Shown here: positions 1 to 11,749 of the stretch, in pieces
Layout: every line of letters starts with the position of its first letter
How positions within the stretch are numbered: the stretch's first letter is position 1
Assembly: GCF_000499845.2 (NCBI RefSeq)
Contig: NC_023751.2
Span: 36,631,309 to 36,695,308 of the forward strand
Direction of reading: 5' to 3'
Origin: Phaseolus vulgaris
Lineage: Eukaryota; Streptophyta; Magnoliopsida; Fabales; Fabaceae
Length of the DNA stretch: 64,000 nt
Notes under the pieces: model-generated
The model's database searches: none
Told to the model about the DNA's origin: nothing
Seen by the model: the letters and a program-made list of their open reading frames with translations, nothing else
Made by a program: the position numbers and the translations under genes

Positions 1-682
1 TAATGATTCTTTGGGGATTGTTTTTTTCCATTAAAGGGGTTTTGCCTTGAGTCTCCTTTGGAGAATTGTGTGTTCCTATATATTTTGGGATTATTATTTT
101 ACAATCACATGGTGATGAGTGTGCATTTGCCCATTGGAAATAATGAAGAAGATGAGAAGACCAAACTTTTGGTTAAATGGAACTTCATTCTAAAATATTG
201 ATTCATGTTAGCAATGAGAATGGAAGTAATAAAATTAATAGTAATGTTGAAAGAGAGGGTGAAAAAGGTGAATGATGTTTGCTCTGAATTATTTTGTATT
301 TTGTTTTCACTTTTACTAATAATGTGTAAATAATAATATTATTTATTTAATTTTACTATTAAACATAATTATATAAAAATAAAAAATACGGATACACAGC
401 CACGTGAGTGCTTGTGTTCCCGCTCTTTACAATAAAAGAAATAGGTACAAAATTTTGATTTTTTTTTTAAATAATAATAAATAATAAATATAATACAAAT
501 AATTATGAGAACTTTTTTACATTATTACAATAAAAAAATAGGTACAGAGCTTTGATTTTTTTTTTCAAATAATAAATATAATACAAATAATTATGAGAAC
601 TTTTTTACATTTAATTAAAATAGGTTTCGTAACATTAAACTATTATATTAAAGAGATCATTCTAGATTTAGAAACATTTTGA
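1..682. other. AT-rich non-coding sequence with a short direct duplication
   Basis: No coding frame is supported. Positions about 427-525 and 526-640 are a direct duplication: each copy has an ATTACAATAAAA start, a poly-T run and an ATTATGAGAACTTTTTTACATT end. A diverged single copy of the same sequence, including the following AGATCATTCTAGA block, lies at about 21225-21395. It is therefore a dispersed repeat of unknown class. Confidence 0.6.
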
Positions 683-890
683 ACACTGCGCCAAGAGGCG
701 CTACTCGATTGTGCCCGCGACGCGCACTCCAACAAGAACGTAGGAGCCGCGTCACTGCCTTGCACCCCAACGCTGAATCTGAAGATGAAGAACCACTTGT
801 GCTACTCCACAACGCCACCTAAAAACACGATCACACCAAGAACGCAGCCAAGACGAAACCCTAGCCGTGTGAGGACAAGGTTGGTGATTA
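683..890. other. GC-richer island, possible exon or captured fragment
   Basis: This stretch is clearly richer in G+C than everything around it and ends at a possible splice donor (GACAAG|GTTGGT near 881). One forward frame stays open for about 44 codons from about 689 and is Arg-rich with a short acidic run, then stops at about 821. I do not recognise the protein. It could be the 5' exon of a non-coding transcript, a captured gene fragment or a repeat piece. Confidence 0.35.
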
Positions 891-1364
891 TTTGAAGCCT
901 TAGCTATTTGAATGCAGTCTGTCAAAATAAAAAGATTGGTTGAGGATTAAATTGTGGAAATTCTGTTATTCTGTTTAGAATTTCCTCTATTTGATTTTTT
1001 CGGATTTGATCACCAAACATAAGGATTCCGTAGTCATTTGTTTCTCTGCAATGGTGTTTGCATTATTTTTCATGATATATCATTCTTCGTTTTGAATTTG
1101 TGTTATTGTTTGTATACTTCGTCTTTTTGAGCAACTAAAGCAACGACTGTGCGAGGTAAAATGTAACCCTAAACTCTAGCTCTTTATCCAATGAAGCTTT
1201 TGAATTTTGTTGTGCATTTATTCGTGACTGGCTAAACTTGTTTGGATTTTCTGTTTTTTATTGGATTCTCGTGGCTAGGTTTTGGTAACCTGAATTCTTT
1301 AGTGTAGTTATCATTTCCCCTGATTCTTGATTGTTGTTTTGAGAGGGTAGGGTTTGGGAAAAGT
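891..1364. other. T-rich intron-like sequence before the tandem array
   Basis: T-rich sequence with no coding signal. The phrase GTGGAAATTCTGTTAT near 955 also occurs in each unit of the following array, so diverged array sequence may extend into this stretch. Confidence 0.4.
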
Positions 1365-4300
1365 CAGGATATCCTAATTTCTTGATGATTTTCGTCTCTA
1401 TTGTTGGATTGAATGGTGTTCGATGTTTGAATTATTTTCTCTACTTGATCTCCAAGGATTGAGTTGTGGAAATTCTGTTATCTGTGAAACTAAATATTTC
1501 TTTGATGGTTTGATTATATAATCTTGGTTGTATTTTGATGGTTTATGGTTCATAAGAGGCATTTTGTGGGATGAGCATGGGACAAGTGTGGTTGGCTTTT
1601 ACTCTTTGATTTGATGGTTTGCTTCTTGGTTTGAAAAGTTCACTACTCAATTTTGATGCCTTCTCGGATAATCCTCTAATATAGGTCTTTGGCTCTTTTA
1701 TTAGTTTTCCAAACCTTTCAATTCATCATTCTTGTTGGAATTGTTATTTTATTTCTGAAAATTAAAGCGACACTGTTTTTTGTCACGATGATTTTTGTGA
1801 CCACTAGGGGTATGGGCTGGCTTCATTTGTGTGGCTTCATCTTCAACACCATCTTCGCGGAATCAGTGCCAAATAGGATCCAATTTTGTTGCCTCTCGAA
1901 TTTGAAGGACACTAGACGAAATTATTTGATCCGCGTAGATGGTGTTGCGGGAGTAGCCGCGGATGAGAAGGGCTGTGGCCACAGTTCAGCAATTTGAGTT
2001 TCTGACCCTAAATCCTAAAGAGTTTAAAACTGCTGCAACTCAGGATATCCTAATTTCTTGTTGAGTTTCGCCTCTATTGTTGGATTGAATGGTGTTTGAT
2101 GTTTGTATTATTTTCTCTACTTGATCTCCAAGGATTGAGTTGTGGAAATTCTGTTATCTGTGAAGCTAAATAATTGTTTGATGGTTTGATTATAATCTTT
2201 GTTGTATTTTGATGGTTTATGGTTCACAAGAGGCATTTTGTGGGATGAGCATGGGACAAGTGCGACTGGCCTTTACTCTTTGATTTGATGGTTGGCTTAT
2301 TGGTTGGAAAAGTTCACTACTCAATTTTGATGCCTTCTCGGATAATACTCTAATATAGGTCTTTGGTTCTTTTATTGTTTTCCAAACCTTTCCATTCACC
2401 ATTCTTGTTAAAATTGTTATTTTATTTCTGAAAATTAAAGTAACACTGTTTTTCGTCATGGGTGATTTTTTGGACCACCAGGGGTATGGTCTGGCTTCAT
2501 TTGTGTGGCTTCATCTTCAACACCATCTTTGCGGAATCAGTGCCAAATAGAATCCAATTTTGTTGCCTCTCGAATTTGAAGGACACTAGATGAAATTATT
2601 TGATCCGCGTAGATGGTGTTGTGGGAGTAGCCGCACGGATGAGAAGGGTTGCGCCCACAGTTCAGCAATTCGAGTTTCTGACCCTAAATCCTATAGAGTT
2701 TAAAACTGCTGCAACTCAGGATATCCTAATTTCTTGATGAGTTTCGCCTCTATTGTTGGATTGAATGGTGTTTGATGTTTGTATTATTTTCTCTACTTGA
2801 TCTCCAAGGATTGAGTTGTGGAAATTCTGTTATTTGTGAAGCTAAATATTTCATTGATGGTTTGAATATAATCTTTGTTGTATTTTGATGGTTTATGGTT
2901 CATAAGAGGCATTTTGTGGGATGAGCATGGGACAAGTACGGTTGGCCTTTACTCTTTGATTTGATGGTTGGCTTATTGGTTTCAAAAGTTCACTACTCAA
3001 TTTTGAGGCCTTCTCGAATAATACTCTAATATAGGTCTTTGGCTCTTTTATTGTTTTCCAAACCTTTCCATTCCTCATTCTTGTTGGAATTGTTATTTTA
3101 TTTCTGTAAATTAAAGTGACACTGTTTTTCATCATGGGTGATTTTTTAGACCACCACGGGTATGGCCTGGCTTCATTTGTGTTGTTTCATCTTCAACACC
3201 ATCTTCGCGGAATCAGTGCCAAATAGGAACCAATATTGTTGCCTCTCGAATTTGAAGGACACTAGACGACATTATTTGATCTGCATAGATGGTGTAGCGG
3301 GAGTAGCCGCACGGATGAGAAGGTTTGTTGCCACAGTTCAGCAATTCGAGTTTCTGAACCTAAATCCTAGAGTTTAAAACTGCTGCAACTCAGGATATTC
3401 TAATTTCTTGATGAGTTTCGCCTCTATTGTTGGATTGAATGGTGTTCGATGTTGAATTATTTTCTCTACTTGTTCTTCAAGGATTGAGTTGTGGAAATTC
3501 TATTATCTGTGAAGCTAAACATTTCTTTGATGGTTTGATTATAATCTTTTTTGTATTTTGATGGTTTATGGTTCATAAGAGGCATTTTGTGGGATGAGAA
3601 TGGGACAAGTGTGGTTGGCTTTAACTCTTTGATTTGATGGTTTTCTTCTTGGTTTGAAAAGTTCACTACTCAGTTTTGATGCCTTCTCGGATAATCCTCT
3701 AATATAGGTCTTTGTCTCTTTTATTAGTTTTCCAAACTTTTCAATTCATCATTCTTGTTGGAATTGTTATTTTATTTCTGAAAATTAAAGTGACACTGTT
3801 TTTCGTCATGGGTGATTTTTTAGACCACCAGGGGTATGGTCTGGCTTCATTTGTGTGGCTTCATCTTCAACACCATCTTGTTGAATCAGTGCCAAATAGG
3901 ATCCAATTTTGTTGCCTCTCGAATTTGAAGGACCATAGACGAAATTATTTGATCCGCGTGGATGGTGTTGCGGGAGTAGCCGCACGGATGAGAAAGGTTG
4001 TGCCCACAGTTCAGCAATTTGAGTTTCTGATCCTAAATCCTATAGAGTTTAAAACTGCTGCAACTCAGGATATCTTAATTTCTTGATGAATTTCGCCTCT
4101 ATTGTTGGATTGAATGCTGTTTGATGTTTGTTTTATTTTCTCTACTTGATCTCCAAGGATTGAGTTGTGGAAATTCTGTTATTTGTGAAGCTAAATATTT
4201 CATTGATGGTTTGAATATAATCTCTGTTGTATTTTGATGGTTTATGGTTCATAAGAGGCATTTTGTGGGATGAGCATGGGACAAGTGCGGTTGGCCTTTA

Positions 4301-6508
4301 CTCTTTAATTTGATGGTTGGCTTATTGGTTTGAAAAGTTCGCTACTCAATATTGATCCCTTCTCGGATAATACTCTAATATAGGTCTTTGGCTCTTTTAT
4401 TGTTTTCCAAACCTTTCCATTCACCATTCTTGTTGGAATTGTTATTTTATTTCTGAAAATTAAAGTGACACTGTTTTTCGTCATGGGTGATTTTTTAGAC
4501 CACTAGGGGTATGGTGTGGCTTCATCTTCAACACCATCTTTGCGAAATCAGTGCCAAATAGGATCCAATTTTGTTGCCTCTCGAATTTGAGGACACTAGA
4601 CCACATTATTTTATCTGCATAGATGGCGTTGCGGGAGTAGCTGCGCGGATGAGAGGGTTTGTTGCCAGAGTTCAGCAATTCGAGTTTCTGACCCTAAATC
4701 CTATAGAGTTTAAAACTGCTGCAACTCAGGATATTCTAATTTCTTGATGAGTTTCTGCTTTATTGTTTGATTGAATGGTGTTCGATGTTTGAATTATTTT
4801 CTCTACTTGATCTCCAAGGATTGAGTTCTGTAAATTCTGTTATTTGTGAAGCTAAATATTTCTTTGATGGTTTGATTACAATCTTTGTCGTATTTTGATG
4901 GTTTATGGTTCATAAGAGGCATTTTGTGGGATGAGCATGGGACAAGTGCGGTTGGCCTTTACTCTTTGATTTGATGATTGGCTTATTGGTTTGAAGAGTT
5001 CACTACTCAATTTTGATGCCTTCTCTAATAATTCTCTAATATAGGTCTTTGGCTCTTTTATTGTTTTCCAAACCTTTCCATTCACCATTTTTGTTAGAAT
5101 TGTTATTTTATTTCTGAAAATTAAAGTGACACTGTTTTTCGTAATGGGTGATTTTTTAGACCACCAGGGTATGGCCTGGCTTCATTTGTGTTGCTTCATC
5201 TTCAACACCATCTTCGCGGAATCTGTGCCAAATAGGATCCAATTTTGTTGCCTCTCGAATTTGGAGGAAACTAGACCACATTATTTGGTCTGCATAGATG
5301 GCGTTGCGGGAGTAGCTGCACGGATGAGAAGGTTTGTTGCCACAGTTCAGCAATTCGAGTTTCTGACCCTAAATGCTATAGAGTTTAAAACTGCTGCAAC
5401 TCAGGATAATCTAATTTCTTGATGAGTTTCGCCTCTATTGTTGGATTGAATGGTGTTCGATGTTTGAATTATTTTCTCTACTTGATCTCCAAGGATTGAG
5501 TTGTGGAAATTCTGTTATCCGTGAAGCTAAATATTTCTTTGATGGTTTGATGGTTCGTAAGAGGCATTTTGTGGGATGAGCATGGGACAAGTGTTGTTGG
5601 CTTTTACTCTTTGATTTGATGGTTTGCTTCTTGGTTTGAAAAGTTCACTACTCAGTTTTGATTCCTTCTCGGATAATCCTCTAATATAGGTCTTTGGCTC
5701 TTTTATTAGTTTTCCAAACTTTTCAATTCATCATTCTTGTTGGAATTGTTATTTTATTTCTGAAAATCAAAGTGACACTGTTTTTCGTCATGGGTGATTT
5801 TTTAGACCACCAGGGGTATGGTCTGGCTTTATTTGTGTGGCTTCATCTTCAACACCATCTTCACGGAATCAGTGCCAAATAGGATCCAATTTTGTTGCCT
5901 CTCGAATTTGAAGGACACTAGACGACATTATTTGATCTGCATAGATGGTGTTGCGGGAGTAGCCGCACGGATGAGAAGGTTTGTTGCCACAGTTCAGCAA
6001 TTCGAGTTTCTGACCCTAAATCCTATAGTTTAAAACTGCTGCAACTCTGCAACTCAGGATATTCTAATTTCTGGATGAGTTTCGCCTCTATTGTTGGATT
6101 GAATGGTGTTCGATGTTTGAATTATTTTCTCTACTTATCTTCAAGGATTGAGTTGTGGAAATTCTGTTATCTGTGAAGCTAAATATTTCTTTGACGGTTT
6201 GATTATAATCTTTGTTGTATTTTGATGGCTTATGGTTCATAAGAGGCATTTTGTGGGATGAGCATGGGACATGTGCGGTTGGCTTTTACTCTTTGATTTG
6301 ATGGTTGGCTTCTTGGTTTTTAAAGTTCACTACTCAATTTTGATGCCTTCTCGGATAATACTCTAATATAGGTCTTTGGCTCTTTTATTGTTTTCTAAAC
6401 CTTTCAATTCATTATTCTTGTTGGAATTGTTATTTTATTTCTGAAAATTAAAGCGACACTGTTTTTCGTCATGGGTGATTTTTGTGACCACTAGGGGTAT
6501 GGGCTGGC
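1365..6508. repeat. Tandem array of ~675-bp units (seven full, one partial)
   Basis: The phrase CAGGATAT(C/T)CTAATTTCTTG recurs with small changes at 1365, 2041, 2717, 3391, 4066, 4727, 5402 and 6054, giving spacings of 676, 676, 674, 675, 661, 675 and 652. The eighth copy breaks off near 6508, where a different duplicated block begins. Each unit has a T-rich half and a half with a conserved core (CTTCATTTGTGTGGCTTCATC, then CAACACCATCTTCGCGGAATC, then GGTGTTGCGGGAGTAGCCGC). Open frames of 60-124 codons cross the core in several copies, but in different frames and with stops and indels between copies, so I do not call a protein. Related core modules recur at 12.3-12.96 kb. I recognise no named satellite or transposon. 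Confidence 0.9.
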
Positions 6509-7306
6509 AACATAACCGTAAGCATTTTCTGACTGAGTATTAAAGCATTCATTCCTTTTCAGCATTTTCTGACTTGGTAATAAAAATCATTAGATTAAAA
6601 CGACTTACAACTTGGGATCACCTAATTTTTTTGAGTTTCCTTTCTACTTATTTGTGCTAGCCGAGATCTCTATTATATCTTCATTCTGAATTTGCTATTT
6701 TCTTCTCTGGGTTTTGTTCTTTGGTTGTTTTCTTCTTTTTCGTATCAGGAATTGTTCCTATCTTGAAGGCATTGGAGTAGCATGTGAAAACTGTTACTTG
6801 GCAATTTTGGAGAATTACTCTTGGTAGGGGTAGGCAAAAACTGTCACTCACTCGCTCACTGACTCTTTGGTGTTCTGTTTTAGATCTGAAGCGACATAAC
6901 TGTAAGCATTTTCTGACTGAGTATTAAAGCATTCATTCCTTTTCAGCATTTTCTGACTTTGTATTAAAAATCATAAGATTAGAACGACTTGCAACTTGGG
7001 ATAACCTAATTTTTTATGAGTTTCCTTTCTATTTATTTGTTCTAGCCGTGATCTCTATTATATCTTCATTCTGAACTTGCTATTTTCTTTTGTGGGTTTT
7101 GTTCTTTGGTTGTTTTCTTCTGTTTCATATCAGGAATTGTTCCTATCATAAAGGCATTGGAGTAGCTTTAGAAAACTGTTACTTAGCAATTTGGAGAATT
7201 ACTCTTGGTAGGGGTTTTTGCCTTACTGTCACTCACTCACTGACTCGTTCGTGTTCTGTTTCAGATCTGAAGCGACATAACCCTAAGCTTCACGTGGTAT
7301 GTAGTC
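6509..7306 (+). repeat. Tandem duplication of a ~384-bp block with exon-like ends
   Basis: CATAAC followed by AAGCATTTTCTGACTGAG occurs at 6511 and 6895, and a third partial copy begins at 7275 (CATAACCCTAAGC), so the period is about 380-384 bp. Within the unit, TTCTGTTT(C/T)AG followed by ATCTGAAGCGACATAAC looks like a splice acceptor and exon start. In the last copy the putative exon ends at a donor (CACGTG|GTATGT near 7299). A tandemly duplicated intron plus small exon of a decayed or non-coding transcript is the simplest reading. The encoded peptide is too short to identify. Confidence 0.7.
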
Positions 7307-7489
7307 TTCTCTCTCACCATATTCTCTGTAACATCATGGTGATTTGCCCTTTCTTTTATTTTTCTTTCATAATTTTTTTTTGTTATTTGTTGATCATTTG
7401 GTTATTTTAGCCTTAGTTTCCTAGAGACTTTCCATTCTGCTGTTATTGTTAGCTTAATTAGCTTTCCCTGCATTGGATTATGCTCTATC

Positions 7490-7735
7490 GTATGTAGTGG
7501 GATTTGGGGTCTGCTGATATTGTTGTCTGATATTGGGGATGAGGTGTTGGTTGAGGTGGTTTGGAGAGAATTTGTTTGGAAGTTGAACTGGAGGTGCATG
7601 TGGTAAACCCTGCTGTGGGGGAGGTTTAGGAGAAGCATTAGGGGGAGGAAAACGGGAATTGATTGAGGAAGATTAGCAGGGGTAGGAAGTTGTGGTTGAG
7701 ATTCCACAGGAGCAAGAACAACTTGCTTTGCTCAT
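7490..7735 (-). pseudogene. Pro/Gln-rich coding-like fragment, frameshifted
   Basis: On the minus strand this GC-richer stretch reads as a Pro/Gln-rich peptide. One frame gives QPQLPTPANLPQSIP and then, after a shift, another gives PPPNASPKPPPQQGLPHAPP followed by a Gln-rich tail with QQYQQTP. The composition is protein-like and differs from the T-rich surroundings, but two frames must be joined, no start is visible and I do not recognise a family. It is probably a decayed fragment of a low-complexity domain. A chance composition effect is possible. Confidence 0.3.
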
Positions 7736-8313
7736 GGCAGAATCATAGTGATTGAGTTAACGAATTAATGTAACAGATTGAATCTTAATCAATAGTCATT
7801 TTGCATGTCTAGATCAGCAATATCTGTTGGCTAAAAATGTTTATAGCACAATTCGTGAAATCAAATGTCTGTCAAACACTCTACAATACATGTATAAAAT
7901 GCACTATGCTAGTTAATATTAAGCAGTGATAAGTAAGTGTAGCAGAGATGAGATGGTTAGACATGAGAAAAGATAAAATTAAGAACAAATATATTTCGGA
8001 GAAAGTTGAATTATCTCCTCATGGCAGAATCATAGTGATTGAGTTAACGAATTAATGTAACAGATTGAATCTTAATCAATAGTCATTTTGCATGTCTAGA
8101 TCAGCAATATCTGTTGGCTAAAAATGTTTATAGCACAATTCGTGAAATCAAATGTCTGTCAAACACTCTACAATACATGTATAAGATGGTCAATGCTCTA
8201 TGCTAGTTAATATTAAGCAGTGATAAGTAAGTGTAGCAGAGATGAGATGGTTAGACATGAGAAAAGATAAAATTAAGAACAAATATATTTCGGAGAAAGT
8301 TGAATTATCTCCT
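7731..8313. repeat. Direct tandem duplication of ~290 bp
   Basis: The sequence from CATGGCAGAATCATAGTGATT to GAAAGTTGAATTATCTCCT is present at about 7733-8019 and again at about 8020-8313. The copies are almost identical. The second carries about 7 extra bases after the CATGTATAA phrase (TGGTCAATGCTC versus TGCAC). Such similarity suggests a recent duplication. No coding content is seen. Confidence 0.85.
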
Positions 8314-11300
8314 ATTGAGAAGATTATGATTGGACATATGAGAAGCACAATATAAGCTATATCAAGAAATAAAAGATAATTCAAGGGGAAGATAATTCAA
8401 TCAAAAGTAATAAAGGAATGCTAAATGAAGCTTCAGAAAAAAACGTAGAAAATACTTTTACTATAAAGAGTTTTACTGAAAGTTTGGCCTTTGTCTTTTT
8501 TATATCAAGTCACTGGATATTCATACTCTAAAGTTCCTTCTAAGGTTCTTAATCTTTTTTAATTTATGAAATATTTTGAAGCTAGTCTAGAAGCATGATT
8601 CTTTTTAAGAGGCATTTAAACTTTAGTTGGCAAGTACAATATCTGTTTTACATGCATTTTGAATTTATTTATTTTACTCTAGTTTGTAGAGTCAGATTTA
8701 ATTGAATTTTACTCAACTTTCAGGAATTATTAGATAACTTTTAATATTTGACAAGATTTAGTTATAATAATTCCACTCTTTTGCTCCTAATGTTCTATTT
8801 TATTTGAGTCTTGTTCAATGGGCTTTGCCACTGGCGGAAAAACATTATTTTTTTTACCACTCCTTTTTACTTCTCAGTGTACTTCCTATTTTTTTCTTAA
8901 TTTATTTTTGGTGCCTAACAATAAATCATTTTTGCCAGACATATTGTCCTAGTCATTTGATTGTAAATGTGGACATTGATTATTGACAAGTTAATGCATA
9001 TCCAACTGCACTAAAATGCCTATGTGGCATATGGATTTCATAATTAATCATGCTAAGCTTGATATAACTGTGGTTTGTTTCAAACATACTTACATGGATG
9101 TCCTAAACTTAAAAGTTAAATTACAAAATTTCAATCTTTTTGATACTCTATATTTTGTTTATCTTTCTTTAGATTGATTGACTTGGTTCATAGGATCTGT
9201 TGTTGGCTGATCAGTTCTCAAAATTGAAGGTGAATGGCATTTAATCTTCATTTTGGCATATTTTTAGTATTGTACTAATTTCTAGCTAACTTGTTTAGTG
9301 ACCCTGTTATTAATATGGACACATGAAATTTTGTCTGTTGCTTTCTAAGACTTTAACTTTACTAGTCTGTATAGTTGCAAATAGTATGAAAAGAAAATAT
9401 GATAGGTACCAGACAAGACAATGTAAACGGGACGGGATGCAAGTATGATATATTGACTGATATCAAGAGTGTGAGACTGTATACACAAGAGAACATGAAG
9501 ATACTGCAAATGTCTCTTGTTTTTTTCTCTAAGGGACTAATTATAATTATTATGGTTTCACTTCCCTGAATTAATTTATTATGGTCTTAATTGCTTTGAT
9601 GCTTTGCAGATATTTTTTTCAAACGGGATATCCTCTTCATCTGCCATCTGGTGGAAGCCTAGGGAGGTAGTAAGGATTTATATCTCCAATCTCTGCAGCA
9701 GCCTTGTTCAATGGGCTTTGGAGTTCATGTTTTTTGTTTCACACATAAAACATAGGTTTTATTCGTTGCTTTTATTATTTTCTTTGCTGCTACTATTCAT
9801 GGATAAACTTGTGGACTGGGGATTACCTCTTTATGACAGACACTATAAACGTCTATGTCAGCCATTTTATTTTCTCTTTCTAGTCCCCTGAGACATTTCT
9901 TTCAGAAATGAAGTCATTTAATAGCAAAGAGTTTCGTTTCCTTCCATTTTCTTTTTTGTCAAAACAACCTTTGCTTCTTTCTTCTTACTTCTCAGCTAGG
10001 TTATTTAGTTTCACTGCATTCTTGGATGTGTTATTTGTAAGTGTCGTGGTTATTCATTCGAGGACTGAGTTCCATTCCCTTCGACTTGCATTTGTTTGTG
10101 TTCATTGCTATCAAACAACTTTCTTACTTTTCCTACACATTTGTGTTTCTCATAGGCTTGGGATGCGTTTTGGGTTTATAAGAGTACTAGAGGCACTTGA
10201 ATTTGGGGGAGGATTTGTCTTTTACTATGTGGTTGGTTGTTGAAGCAGTGGCTGTCTTTGTGAATTCCGGATATGATCTTATACTCTTTACTGGTCTGAT
10301 CATCTTATTGATTGCTATATTTCTCAATTTTAATCTCAATTTTAATCCCTTCCTGATCTTGTTCAATCTCAGAAGCTTGTTAATTTGTTCTTATCATGTA
10401 ATTTTTCTTGACATAAAGGTTGAATTGTCAACCTGTTTCTCTCCATCAGTACTTGGAATTGTTTCTTGTAATTTTCCTGCACTGCATGTAATCTCTTAAG
10501 ATAGAGATTAGTTTTCTCGATTTAATTCTCCTGGCTTCCGCTCGTCCTTTACAGGGAGATCATGGATGTGTGTTAGTTATATGTTTGGGAAACATGTTGT
10601 TCATGTGAAACTTAAGGTTTTCTTAATCTTTTGCATTCATTATTTTCTTTCTAGTTATTATTCTTTGGATAATCGTGCAGGGTGGGATTTCATGCCTAAT
10701 TGTAACAGGCATAAGAGTTTAAGCAGGATTCTGGTTGAGGATTAAAAAACATAGATTTGAATATAGTTCTTGTTTGATTATTGAAATCCATCAAATCTAG
10801 CTATTTGATTTGTGATTATGTTGATTCCTTTTCAGAACACTAAAGGTTGACAATAATACAGTGCTTGGTGAAGATGTCTCCCTTTTATTTGAAACTTTGT
10901 ACATTGAACATATTTAGACTGATATGTGAGGTAGGATGTGGAAACACTAGCCAGGGATATGTGAACCTTTAGGTTTTGTGACCCTTATATTTCTTATGTC
11001 TTCATTTGTGGAATTTGATCCTTTTACATGGTGCAATTGAAAGTATTGAAAATAGATCATTATTGATCTTTAGTATAGTACCGGATTAGTTTTGGATTTG
11101 TTTAGGTGTAGCAAATTTGAAAGGTCATTTTTTTAGTTATTACTTCATTTACTAAATTATCAAGAGCATTGGACAATTTGATTTTGTATTGTTTTGTTTG
11201 CTGCGAAATAATCTTGCATTTTATTGTTTTTAGTAGTTTTGGGTTACATTCTGAATATGTCCCAACCACATCCTTGATCTGATATGATCTCTTCTATCTT

Positions 11301-11740
11301 ACAATATGATAATGATCTCCAACATGAAGGTGTATTTAGTTCTATCTCCAATATGAGAGCACTGTTCAGTTTTCTCTCTAATATGAGAATGAGAGTATAT
11401 GAAAGCTCTATTTAGTTCTATCTCCAATATGGGAATGAGAAACAACAGAATTTGGAATATTTGGAATGACCCTGATGATTTGATTATCTGTTGCAGTGAA
11501 GACTTAATGTGATGCTTTAGGTTTTATTCCATTTCCATTCACTATTTATGATCATTGAAGTTATAAGATATACAAGTACATCCAGTGTTAATTGAGACGG
11601 CAGCTCATGATTGCCTAATTTCTTCTGAGGTTCCAACTTTTATTATTCAGAGTATGTAAAGTTTGAAAAAATATCATTGTGTTATGTGCTTGTTTTAGTC
11701 TAGCTATCTCTTCCCTTAATTGTTGTTTGACCAGGGTAGG
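8314..11740. other. Non-coding sequence with a few exon-like islands
   Basis: No continuous gene is supported. Two short islands have plausible splice sites on the plus strand: about 9195-9230 (TTCATAG|GATCTG to TTGAAG|GTGAAT) and about 9611-9667 (TTTGCAG|ATATTT to AGGGAG|GTAGTA). They could be exons of a decayed or non-coding transcript that includes the exon-like unit ends near 7270-7299. CTTGTTCAATGGGCTTTG occurs at both 8811 and 9702. Imperfect repeats with TTCTATCTCCAATATG lie at about 11335-11440. Identity is unknown. Confidence 0.35.
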
Positions 11741-11749
11741 TATGAGTTT

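Noticed and set aside
1689..5422. Open frames of 60-124 codons inside the 675-bp units as a small gene family
   Set aside because: Frames start at different points, shift between copies and contain stops in most copies; no conserved protein emerges.
2000..6030. Interstitial telomere repeat, because CCCTAAA occurs several times
   Set aside because: It is a single CCCTAAATCC word per unit, never in tandem.
1365..6508. CRISPR-like array
   Set aside because: Units are ~675 bp and wholly repeated, with no spacer pattern, in a plant nuclear genome.
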